This document shows, piece after piece, positions 43,333 through 53,546 of a DNA stretch of 64,000 nucleotides. The stretch comes from Pectinophora gossypiella (lineage: Eukaryota > Arthropoda > Insecta > Lepidoptera > Gelechiidae): NCBI RefSeq assembly GCF_024362695.1, contig NC_065417.1, forward strand, positions 2,287,001 through 2,351,000. Direction: 5' to 3'. Made by a program: the position numbers and the translations under genes. A model generated the notes under the pieces. It made no database searches, was not told where the DNA came from, and was given only the letters and a program-made list of their open reading frames with translations. Numbering within the stretch: the stretch's first letter is position 1; each line of letters starts with the position of its first letter.

Positions 43333-43789
43333 TACTAATGTAATTATATCGATTTTGCACGTAAGAATTCTATCTCGCTTCATTATACATAAAACTGGCA
43401 TTCGTTGCCCACATTCTAATATATAAACTCAAAGAAGTCATAAAATACATAATAATCCTTTCCTAATGTAGCGTGGAGGGTCGTAAAATTGGCTATTCAG
43501 AAAAATATTACAGCGTCTCGTGCGTTTATTTTGCGTAAAAACGTTATAGGAAATCTTAGGCATTATTTTTGGAGACGCGACACGTTTCGCGTCGTGCGGT
43601 GAATTTAAACACACGGCGATGTATAAGAGCGTTCATGCAGAAGCGATGTCACAAATGTCTGATTGATGTGCAACCTCCGCCACAAATTGACGTGCCTATC
43701 ATTACCCGACTGCGGTAAAGCAAACAGGAGGGTTATGGTTTGACTATATAGTAATATGTGTGCATGTACGTTTGTTCCCGCGTAAAATT

Positions 43790-44010
43790 CTGAACTAAGT
43801 AACATAACGAATACTGAGGGGGTGATTAAGCTCATAATTCTAAGTAAATATCAAGTGGAATTTTCCATCCGCAAAAGTATAAAATTAAAAATAATAAAAA
43901 CAAAATAAAAAATACCATCATTTTGCGACGGAACATTCCACATGATATTAACTCAGAATCATGGTCTGTTTCATCCCCCTGAGTATTCGTTACGCACTAA
44001 CACCCTGTAT
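43790..44010. mobile_element. Hairpin MITE copy
   Basis: GTAACATAACGAATACTGAG to CGTTACGCACTAACACCCTG. Confidence 0.82.
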
Positions 44011-44024
44011 GTGTGTGTGTAAGT

Positions 44025-44325
44025 TAATATCAAGTGGAATTTTTCATCGCAAAAGTATAGAATTGAAAAATTATAAAAAAAAACACAAAAAGTCATGAAT
44101 TTGCGGCGGAAAATACCACTTGATATTAACTCAGAATCATGGTCAGAATCATCCCCTTCAGTATTCGTTCGTTAGTTAGTAGTCGTTACATGAGCCATGT
44201 CAGGGGCCTTTGGCAGCTCAATAGTAACCCTGACACCAGGGTTGATGGGGTTGGTAAGTCACCTCACAACCCACACGATAGAAGAGAAGAAGTATTCGTA
44301 ACGATGTTACTAACACCCAGTGCGT
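44025..44325. mobile_element. Hairpin MITE with nested SINE B tail
   Basis: Left arm AATATCAAGTGGAATTTTTC; right arm TCAGTATTCGT...GTAACGATGTTACTAACACC interrupted by 44165-44290. AGTATTCGT occurs on both sides of the insert, as a target duplication would. Confidence 0.82.
44165..44290 (+). mobile_element. SINE family B tail fragment, nested
   Basis: GTAGTCGTTACATGAGCCAT to CACACGATAGAAGAGAAG; 5'-truncated insertion. Confidence 0.85.
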
Positions 44326-44576
44326 ATTCTTTATTCTTACACTAAGAGCGCACGAGTGTAGAAACTGTACTCAAATTAATTTCACTTTATAATAAATATA
44401 GCTCGCCTCCGTTCGTCCGTCCGTACACTCAAGTGCAAATTAAAGCCGGACAGATTAAAATCAAATATTTACAAAGGCTGTCCACTCTGATGTCATCTCA
44501 CCTCTTTGAGGTGGAAAATAATAAAGCACAACGTTCGTCACTAAATTATAACAGGGGGTGGGGGTGGGGGGGTCAA

Positions 44577-44615
44577 TTATAAACAAGAAACAAGAAACAA
44601 GAAACAAGAAACATG
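44577..44615. repeat. (ACAAGAA)n microsatellite
   Basis: Five units of ACAAGAA, the last altered to ACATGAC. Confidence 0.92.
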
Positions 44616-44617
44616 AC

Positions 44618-44820
44618 CACATCGAAGTAATTCATATAAAGAAGCAATATTGCAATTTGACATTTGTTTGCATTGCGCACACACATAAATTGGTCCATCG
44701 GCATCGGGAGGTTGAGGAGGAGAGAGTGGACTTGTACCAGCGCAACTACTTGTTCACTATAATACACTCACGCGCAGATAACTCCTGATGATGATGATGA
44801 AATTGCTTCGAAGTGGCCTT
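44618..44820. mobile_element. Hairpin MITE, relative of 14468-14630
   Basis: CCACATCGAAGTAATTCATA, GCAATATTGCAATTTGACAT and AATTGCTTCGAAGTGGCC at the right. Confidence 0.65.
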
Positions 44821-44880
44821 TTTAATCCCCCAGCATTTTCCTCAAATCATCTCACTATTTCTGAATGTGAAAGTGAAATC

Positions 44881-45068
44881 ATTCAGCGCTTATCGCTATC
44901 GACCCACTAGAGTCGATAACTTATTTTAAAATTTTCCTCTCTCTGAGAAAGCACCCTGAGCCGACGTTTGCGCTCAACAGGGCACCCTGTTATATTAAAT
45001 CTTGTACCGAGTGAGATCCCTTAGCGCTCCCCATTTGCCCGGCCAAGTAGATCTACACTAAGACTGGT
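44881..45068 (+). mobile_element. Jockey-like LINE 3' end fragment, diverged
   Basis: TTCAGCGCTTATCGCTATCG to GCCCGGCCAAGTAGATCTAC. Confidence 0.82.
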
Positions 45069-45179
45069 CAAACAAATGTAGCTAAAATAACACGTATATT
45101 TTTTATTGTATGTTATGTATTGATTGATGGACTAATGTTATGGGCGATAGGCTGATCCCTTATCACCCTAAGGTTCACC

Positions 45180-45300
45180 ATATCCAGCTTACGACATCGT
45201 ATCAACAGTGGCTGCAAGTTGTGTTTGATTACTTGTGGCTCTGCCCACCCCATTAGGGATTACGGGCGCGAGTTTATGTACGTGTATGTATGTTATGTAT
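45180..45300 (+). mobile_element. SINE/LINE tail repeat with TATGTATG end
   Basis: ACGACATCGTATCAACAGTG, TGGCTGCAAGTTGTGTTTGA and ATTACGGGCGCGAGTTTATG. Inverse copies at 46985-47155 and 48140-48250. Confidence 0.7.
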
Positions 45301-45404
45301 TATATCTACTGCTGAGTAGAGTATTTCCCAGAAAACATATTTCTCTTACTTAGTACATTATTTTGGGGTCCTTTTCAGGCATTAAGTATGCCTGAGGTAC
45401 CCTT

Positions 45405-45901
45405 TAAGGCTGCCCACACACGTCAGACAATCGGCGACCGACTTTTTGTAGGAGAAAAATAGAACGTACTGCTCGTAATAGTTCAACGCCCACGTCCTAC
45501 AAAAAGTCGATCAGAAATAAAATCGGTGCAACCCGACCGATCCGATTATCGGTGACCGGTGACGATTTCCCTCAATCAGGGTCGATTAATTCTTTCAAAT
45601 ATTTGTCCTCTCAGACGACGCCCTGAGTCGAGGTTCGCGCCTAAATGGGCACCCTCAGGCCTGTTGTCTTAAACGTTGTACCGGGTGAGAGCCTTCAGCG
45701 CTCCTCATTTGTCCGGCCAAGCAGTTAATGCCATCTGCGGCAAATCTACAATAAGTCACAAAAAAAAGATTATCGGTGAAAAACGGAACGTTGGTGCATT
45801 GAGTCGGTCACAAAGTCTGGCAGATGAATCGGAGGAAAAATCGGCGCGATTATCTGTCCTACAAAAAGTCTGACGTGGGCGGGTGCCCTTAGGCAAAAAG
45901 C
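45405..45901. mobile_element. TIR element split by a LINE insertion
   Basis: AAGGCTGCCCACACACGTCAGAC at the left (23 bp seen in two blocks, AAGGCTGCCCACACACGT and CAGAC) pairs with GTCTGACGTGGGCGGGTGCC and CTT at the right. CCTACAAAAAGTCGATC occurs inside. Confidence 0.82.
45556..45767 (+). mobile_element. Jockey-like LINE 3' end, 212 bp, 12-bp target duplication
   Basis: GATTATCGGTGA flanks it at 45544-45555 and 45768-45779. It shows the exact family 3' end: AATCTACAATAAGTCAC then poly-A. Confidence 0.92.
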
Positions 45902-46014
45902 ATTTGTAGGGTTTCAAGACTGAGAATTACGACCCTAAACCACCCCTGAATAATTAAGTATTTGACGGTAGAATTTATTTGGAACTGTCTTATATCTATC
46001 ATATGCGGTCTTCA

Positions 46015-46222
46015 GACGAAATCTTTTGATTGTCCGAAAAAGCAAGATGATTTTCGTATTTCGGAGGGTACGTTAAACCGTTGGTCCCGGCTATTAGCCA
46101 TAAAAATACCTTACAACAAACAAAACACACACTTACAAACAATACTTACAAACGCAGTGGAGTAGCAAGGTGGAGTATACTCCGGTTGATTGAGAGGCCT
46201 GTGCTCAGCAGCGGGACGTATA
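46015..46222 (+). mobile_element. SINE family A, 5'-truncated
   Basis: GATTGTCCGAAAAAGCAAGA, CCGTTGGTCCCGGCTATTAG and GGGACGTATACAGG, with a (ACAAACA) insertion in the middle. Confidence 0.8.
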
Positions 46223-46224
46223 CA

Positions 46225-46345
46225 GGGTGTTAGTGACATCGTAACGAATACTGAAGGGGATGATTGGGGCCATGATTCTTAGTTAATATCAAGAATTTAT
46301 CGTCGCAAAATTCATGATTTTTTTAGTTTTTTTTTTAATTATTTT
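46225..46345. mobile_element. Hairpin MITE, left arm
   Basis: CAGGGTGTTAGTGACATCGT to AATTTATCGTCGCAAAATTC. Confidence 0.82.
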
Positions 46346-46549
46346 GAATAAATGATTCTGATTTCTGTTGGTCTAACAAAAAGCTCGGTGAGGTGTAGGT
46401 ACTTAGTCCATTTTGTTGTCGTATCCCTATCGGGCCAGGCAGAGCCGCAAGTTTGTATGACTTTTATCCAAAAAATGTGAAGTGAGTGAAGAAGCACTTG
46501 TGCTTACCTCAATTGGTTATTACCCTGTCCATCGGGCTAGATGCTTCAA

Positions 46550-46760
46550 AGTCACGGGTTTGCCAGTCAGGATCATATAGTCTAATAGCAAATCGGTGGG
46601 GCGTAACCATGGTAACCGCGACCTCGAGCTAGTGTAATAGCGTCGATTTTCTCAATCTCGATGTGACCTTGACGCGTCTAGCCCCGTAGACGGGGTAATG
46701 TTATAACCGCTTTAGTCAGTCCCACTGGTGGGCATCGAGGTGTCTATAAGGGAATAGGAA
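46550..46760. repeat. Dispersed repeat, inverted copy at 51540-51720
   Basis: GCGTAACCATGGTAACCGCG and GTCTAATAGCAAATCGGTGG match GCGGGTTACC-type words and GGTTACCATGGTTACGCCTA at 51600-51680 in reverse. Confidence 0.7.
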
Positions 46761-48670
46761 AGGAAATATATTATAACCACTTAAAGTATTCAAATTTATT
46801 GTCAATTAGTTTATTTACAGTAAACACTACCTACGATATTGTACATGATTATTTGCCTGTTCAGATTTTTGTACCATCTTATAACATTTTAGTAGTATAT
46901 TATATTCTGTGAAATGATATTGTATTCTGTGAAATGAAAAGTCTTATAAATGTGATATTATTTAAACATACGTAAATACATACAAAAGCTCACGTCAGTA
47001 ATCCCTCATGGGGTAGGCAGGTAGGCAAAGCCACAAGTATTCAAAGACATCTAGCCAACAGCAGTCAATCAATAGTAATATGATGTCCAAAGATGGATAT
47101 GATGAACCGTATGTTAGCAAGGGATCAGCCTATCGCCCATAAGAATTATCCATCATTTTGAAAGGAAACAATTCTTCTGTCAGATATCACGACGCGAGAA
47201 GACAATAGGGTGAACGTGTTTTGTTTTTAATAGCGTACAAGCTAGAGATAAATAGATAATTTACTTTTATACATTATGTAGAATTAAATATAGCGCATGG
47301 CGGTTTTATATCCTTAAAAAAAGCAGATAATGTATTTTATTCTTTTTGTTCAGTTGGAATATACATTTCGTACATTTAAAAAATATATTTTCTCATTATG
47401 TGATTAGTACTCTGAACAGGCATCCTATAATACATAGCAAGCTCATATATTTCGCTAATTAAGTACAAATATTTTATAATGATAATATATTTTATCTACA
47501 AAATAATTATTTATAATTAACATGGTAACTTTGAAGTTCGGATACATTTATCAGTTTAAAAATCTAAAAATAAATATGAACTTTGTGACGTTTCGAACGA
47601 TAGATAAGTACATAAATATGGATACAAAATCATATTTACTTTTAGATATTTTAACCAACTTTCTTTTATTTTATATATTATTTGGTAAGTAGGCAAATGG
47701 TCACAGCTTTAAAAAAACACAAAAGTAAATCGCTACAAATTTCAACCAATCAGTGATACTCAATCAGTGATAAACTCTGATTGGTCAATCAAGCGCCCTA
47801 ATTGGCTGTTTTGAATTCACGTTCTATTTCGTATCGTTCCGATTTAAACTTAAGTTATATTCTACAACAATGGATATAAATCATTATAACTATGATATAA
47901 GTATAAATCTTATACATTGACAATAAACTAACGAAATACAAATAGGTATTATGATACACGATTTAACAATAAAAAGGCACTGTGTCGTAATTCAAAGGGT
48001 TAAAGGAGGACAGGATTCAATATAAATTAATTTATAAATTATATAATGAATTCATTATATTTTACGCAATATACATAAAAGACATTTATTTTGTGAAGTC
48101 TAAGGTAATTTTCCGAAAGTCATAACTATGATAAAACATACATACATACATAAACTCACGCCCGTAATCCCTAATGGGGTGGGCAGAGCCACAAGTAATC
48201 AAAGACGTCTTGCAGCCACTGTTGATACGATGTCGTAAGCTGGATATGATAACAGTTAACTATGATAAAAGGTATTAATCATGTAAGGCCATTACCGAAT
48301 ACAATATTTAGATACAATTTCTTTTAATCACTTTATTGCGTGATAACGAAATAAGTACCTAACAATATAACATACTCAACTGGCGAACATAGGCTAGCGA
48401 GGTGTACTATACTTTTCCTACCTCTTTGGGGATACAGGCGCGATGCTACGTTACTTTGTGTAAGTAGGTACTGATTTTCAGTTGTTACTTTTTTGGGTTA
48501 TGCATTTTTTCCACCAGTTGTAAAAGTAAAAAAAGATAGTAGGTAAACATTTTTGAAGTAATAATTATCCTTTGCTTACCTTAGACTTCTGGTTTGAATT
48601 TGAAAATATTATTTAAATAATTTAAATAAACTATAGAGTTTATCAGATAAACATTATTAACAGATTTTTA
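46760..48670. other. AT-rich intergenic DNA with two SINE/LINE tails
   Basis: Tail repeats at 46985-47155 and 48140-48250; otherwise very AT-rich with no frame, splice pair or repeat recognised. Confidence 0.55.
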
Positions 48671-48678
48671 TACAAGTA

Positions 48679-49046
48679 ATGGCCCTGATTCGTGCAGACA
48701 CCTTCTAATTTTATTTTAAGTTATACCCGTCATTTTCTTATTCGCAGAAAAGGAAAGAGATAGATATTTGACAAATGTTAATTTTAAAATGAATGAATAA
48801 CTCGGGAGAATCAAATAGGCATATCACTGATATGCAAGTTATGCAACCCGTATGAGGTGTGCTGTAAACTTAATTCTGTTGGGTTATTGGTCAATGTAAA
48901 TTTTTTAGAAGGTTGTTTAATATTCTGCCTAAAATTAACGTGTGTTTCATAAATTTTATACCTGTCGATTACTCAAAAATACAAAAGAATGACAGGTATA
49001 ACTTAAAATAAATTCAGATGGTGAGTACTGGAATTGGCACCATTGT
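48679..49046. mobile_element. CCCCGATTCCTGCAG MITE, full length
   Basis: ATGGCCCTGATTCGTGCAGA to GGTGAGTACTGGAATTGGCA. Confidence 0.88.
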
Positions 49047-49049
49047 AAA

Positions 49050-50640
49050 TGTAACATATTTTAAAACTATTGTATATTATATTACTAAGCAAGTTCTATA
49101 TACTTATATATTATGTATACTGCCTACTATAATGATATATTTTAATACGACATCAAATCCCTTGGTGCATTCGCATGTATATGTACAGTCAATTCTTATT
49201 ATTATTTGATACTATTGTGATGAATAAAGAACATTATATTTTATTATGTATTGTGTAAGCCAAACACGACGACTTGAATTTATTTCTGATTTCAGAACAT
49301 AGACAATATATTAAAAAAAAATGCATAATGCTTGCAAAATTGAAGTCCATTAAAAACAATAGGCCAATTTTAACAAAATTTCGCTCAATTGAAACTAATT
49401 GCATTTTATAGATTTTTTTCAGGTTACAGAAATAAGTAAACTGATCAGCTCATGTTTGGCTTTGACAAATATGTAGAGAAAGATAGCAGTTTTGTGAAAA
49501 TTGTGATTACTTGTGTCAGCGGAAAAGTATACTCTAAAAACAGGAATAAGTTCTGATATTTACTTTAGGTGTAATATTTAATGTAGTGCATATTAATATT
49601 GTTGCTACTTAGGTGCACATACATTGTGATTTGGCATAGATGGAAGGAATTTAGTGGACCCTGATTTAATATGATATATATAATATATTACAAAAGCAGG
49701 TAAATATGTATATAGCATTTCATTGGCGTTGTATTGATGGGTCAACATTCAATTTAGACATATAACTTATTGCTTGAACCAATGAATCAAATAACGTAAG
49801 CATATATCACATTATTCTGAACATAAAGCTGTCAAAGGACTTCGATCAAAACTCCGAAGTGGTCGGTGAAAAATCAGCTTCGAAAATTCATAGAATTATC
49901 GTCTAAAATTTCGGCGAATTGAACCGTCGATCAATCAATACAAGTCAAAAATTTGTAATAATTTAGGCATTGGACATAGGGTTACTGGTGTTTCAGAGAT
50001 GTAAACCAAGCTATATTGAGTAAAATATCTTTTTTCTTTATATATCTTTTTCATAAATCGATATTAACTTTTCCATTCACCAAAACTTTACCTTTTGGGA
50101 CTATTATAGGCTTACAAAGTTGAAAATGCTACGGAATATTGTGTTTTATAGTAAAATATGTAAATTATATTTTCGATATTAAAGTTTTGTTGTCATTATG
50201 TTACTACTTTATCGTTTAATATTGAGTGGTCCAATAACTATATAGTATATATTTATAAAGGTTGTTGGCAATATTTGGTAGATATTCAGGCTCGAATTAA
50301 CATGAGTGAACTTTTCTTACATACCTAATATATTTTTAAGTAATTACTTGACATATTTCTGTAGTACCTTGATCAATATATGAGAGGACCCAGGTTCGAT
50401 TCCCGATCGAGTTAATTTTGTAAAATTATCTTCTCAATTAACTCGGATTTTAGTCTTTCTCCAATAAACGGTGGAGCATCACAGTGGACTCCGTACCTAC
50501 TCTCAGTGATAGTGGGATGTATATTTCAATGCTGTTTATTTCCGTTTAAGAGTTATGTCCTTAGAACATTATGACTTATTCTTAACGCAGCAGATAGGAA
50601 TGTAAGTCTCCGTTCTTTATAATATAATGTTCATGTATAA
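49050..50640. other. AT-rich intergenic DNA
   Basis: No supported gene. A degenerate SINE-A-like piece may lie near 50385-50545 (GGTTCGATTCCCGATCGAGT, GTGGAGCATCACAGTGGACT). Confidence 0.5.
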
Positions 50641-50649
50641 TAAAATAAA

Positions 50650-50790
50650 CGATCGAACAATCTACTCTGAACCGGCGTGCGTGTATGAAACGATCGATGA
50701 ATGTGGAGGAAGCAAGAGAAGTGTGTCAGGATCGAAGCAAATTTAATTCCATAGTCTGTGCTTACTCCACTGGGAAATAGGCTTGAGTTT
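50650..50790 (+). mobile_element. LINE ORF2 C-terminus fragment (RTE-like)
   Basis: GATGAATGTGGAGGAAGCAA then GAGAAGTGTGTCAGGATCGA; same as 28425-28640. Confidence 0.78.
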
Positions 50791-50962
50791 ATGTACGTAC
50801 GTAAGTAATAAAATAAAAAGAACTGTCAATGCTCAATTTAGTTCACTCAATAGCTTCAATTTACCAAAAAATGCCAATTCCCTGTACAAAGAACAATAAA
50901 TGTATTTATTTATTTATTTATTTATTTTTATTTATAAATAAATAAATATGTACATGATATAT

Positions 50963-51353
50963 TGGTCCCGATTCCTGCAGACACCTTCTTATTTTATTTT
51001 AAGTTATACCCGTCACTTTCTTATCCGCCGAAAACAAAAGTGACGGACGATTGACAACAGAACTGTTAATTTTAAAATAAAATTAATGAGTGATGCACGA
51101 ATAACCCGGGCGAGTAAAATAGGCATCTCGCTGATATGCAACCCGTTTGACGAGTCCTGTCATCATTATTCTTTCGGGTTATTGTCCAATATACAATTTT
51201 GGGAGAGTTTCTTTTTAATTCCTGTTTAAAACTGGCCTGTGTTCCATTTTTATGACTTTCGATTACCCGTCCCTTTCCTTTTCGGCGGATGAGAAAATGA
51301 CAGATATAGCTTAAAATAAATTTAGGTGGTGCGTTCTGGAATCAGTACCATTG
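50963..51353. mobile_element. CCCCGATTCCTGCAG MITE, full length
   Basis: TGGTCCCGATTCCTGCAGAC to GGTGCGTTCTGGAATCAGTA. Confidence 0.88.
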
Positions 51354-51734
51354 TATCCTATAGTGTTACTAATTATAAATATTGCTGATACTTATCATAA
51401 TGATAAGTTACGGGGAAAATACTGTATTTACTTATTATATAATTTAAAAATACACCTTACATATTAAATTCTCTCGAAATTGGCACATAATGATTAAAAT
51501 ACAAGACTCTTTTGGCAATAACTACAGTGTAGAGGTGTGGAGAGAAGCCATGAAAGATGCGTTTACGTCACGGGCTTCAGACTGGCATCGGGAGTATCGA
51601 CGCTATTAGACTCGCTTGAGATCGTGGTTACCATGGTTACGCCTACCAATTTGCTATTAGCCTATAAGATCCTGCTCGCCGAGCCCGTGACCTTGACGCA
51701 TCAGACAGGTTGGATTGGTAAATATTTACTTACC

Positions 51735-51820
51735 TCGATTTCGCCACACATTTTAAACCTACACTTACGTCGCAACATGCGACGGTTGTAAGTCTAGTTA
51801 TAAAATGTGTGGCGAAATCG
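51735..51820. repeat. Hairpin, 20-bp arms
   Basis: CGATTTCGCCACACATTTTA at the left and TAAAATGTGTGGCGAAATCG at the right, with a nested ACTTACG-TCGCA / GACGG-TTGTAAGT stem. Confidence 0.93.
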
Positions 51821-52173
51821 TGCTTTCGACCATCCGACGCATTACACTGCCTAAATCCAACGCATCCGGCCCCAAGGATCGCGTAATGTAAGGGTGTTGG
51901 TGTAAATTAGAATCAAACTGTAAGCTTTTTTAGCATAAAGAAGTTGGTTTGACGTTTATTTTAACGATGATTTTTGTTTCGTAAAAACTGCTGCCTTTGT
52001 TACACCTTTACACAACTTTGTCGGAATACATAATACAGAGGTGCCTATTATTGTACTTAAAATCATACCCTCATTTCAGCAAGCGACATCTTTCGGCCTC
52101 AACTCCACAACTTACAACGTAAGCGTCGAAATGGCCGGTCACTCAATGTATTTAAATTTTGATTCCAAGATAT

Positions 52174-52224
52174 GTGCAGTAACGGAAATATTTATGCGCC
52201 AAAATTTCTTCTCCGTTACTGCAC
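52174..52224. repeat. Hairpin, 13-bp arms
   Basis: GTGCAGTAACGGA and TCCGTTACTGCAC, with a 25-bp loop. Confidence 0.9.
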
Positions 52225-52470
52225 TCAAACTTATTTAACACGCACAGCCTATAAGTGTTCCGGTAAAAAAATTGGTATCGACAAAATATTAGTGTCCAAG
52301 AAACATTAGTAATCGATTTTTCAGATAGATGGCGGTATAATGGTCATATAAATCGAAAAAAAAGTCGCATGGACAGGATGACTTTAAAAGTTATTTAATT
52401 TTTTAAATACGTTGGACGCAAATATCTGGTGATAGGCACTACGCGGCACTAATATGTAATCAATGATGTA

Positions 52471-52606
52471 CGTTCACGAGTACTAGTATACACTTAGAAA
52501 CCATGTCACATTAACTTTTTTGACAAATTAAGCCGTAAGTCTTATTAAATGTCAAATATGATAGTGCGACAGGGTTCTAAAGTAGGTATGATATTGCTCA
52601 TGACTA
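52471..52606. mobile_element. Mariner-type MITE copy, diverged
   Basis: CGTTCACGAGTACTAGTATA to GCTCATGACTA, flanked by TA; older than the other copies by its number of changes. Confidence 0.78.
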
Positions 52607-52805
52607 TACATACATAATGTAAGTTAATGTAAACTGTTCTAAGGGAGAAAAATAAACTTTTATTTGCTATCCGCGAGGAACTATAGGCTTTCTGTATTTA
52701 CCATAAGATGCTACTATGTTAATTATAGCTGTTGTGTCTCCGAACATTATATAAATAAAAAAATATTTAAAAAATAAATGATTCATCACCTTTAAATACA
52801 CCTAG

Positions 52806-53140
52806 TAACGGCCTGCGTGGTCCAGTGGTTGAGCGTTGGGCTCACGATCCGGAGGTCCCGAGTTCGATACCCGGTAGGGATATATCACAAAAATCACTTT
52901 GTGAACCCTAGTTTGGTTAGGACATTACAGGCTGATCACCTGATTGTCCGAAAGTAAGATGATCCGTGCTTCGGAAGACACGTTAAACCGTTGGTCCCGG
53001 TTACTATTTACTGATGTACTCGTAAGTGAGTAATCGTTACATGAGCCATGTCAGGGGTCTTTGGCGGCTCAATCATAACCCTGACACCAAGGTTGAAGGG
53101 GCTGGTATTCCACCTCATAACCTACACGATAAGAAGAGAA
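52806..53140 (+). mobile_element. SINE family B, complete
   Basis: Head GGCCTGCGTGGTCCAGTGGT; tail CTACACGATAAGAAGAG. It lies just downstream of the RGK stop codon, probably within or near the 3' UTR. Confidence 0.9.
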
Positions 53141-53268
53141 TACACCTAGTGACCGGCCATCTTGACTCTCCTTACAACTACCACAAACCGCCCGAACACT
53201 GAACACACACTTCAATTGTCTTTCGGTTTCGGCTCCGCTTACACGAACACGGGCCCGTCGTTTTGCTT

Positions 53269-53546
53269 TCACAGGACATTTAAGTTCTCACAGTTTTTGA
53301 ATTTCGAATCTTCCTTGCCGAATATCCAAGTCAGCATCTGTCGCGCCTTCATGCTCGCTCTGACCACTCCTCTAGACTTATACCAATGCGCGGGGGAGGA
53401 TTCCCTTCCCCCTTCAGCTGAGTATTGCTGCTTCTTCAGCCGGATTTGGGTAAGGATACCGACTAAGAGCTCGTCGACGTTATGGTTGATCCCGACGGAT
53501 ACTTCGATGAATTTCGCCTTGTACGTGCACGCGAGGCATTTGCCGT
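53269..53546 (-). CDS. RGK GTPase terminal exon (G5 region and C-7 motif)
   Basis: Acceptor ttttcctccacag. It encodes GKCLACTYKAKFIE, VSVGINHNVDELL and QIRLKKQQYSAEGG, then a basic stretch with SMKARQML and KEDSKFKNCENLNVL before TGA. The final Cys sits seven residues from the end, as in Rad, Gem and Rem. Long open frames on the plus strand here are shadows of this exon. Confidence 0.95.

Noticed and set aside
52041..52238. A possible small gene on plus (65 codons)
   Set aside because: No homology pattern, splice or promoter context, and it runs through a hairpin; likely chance.
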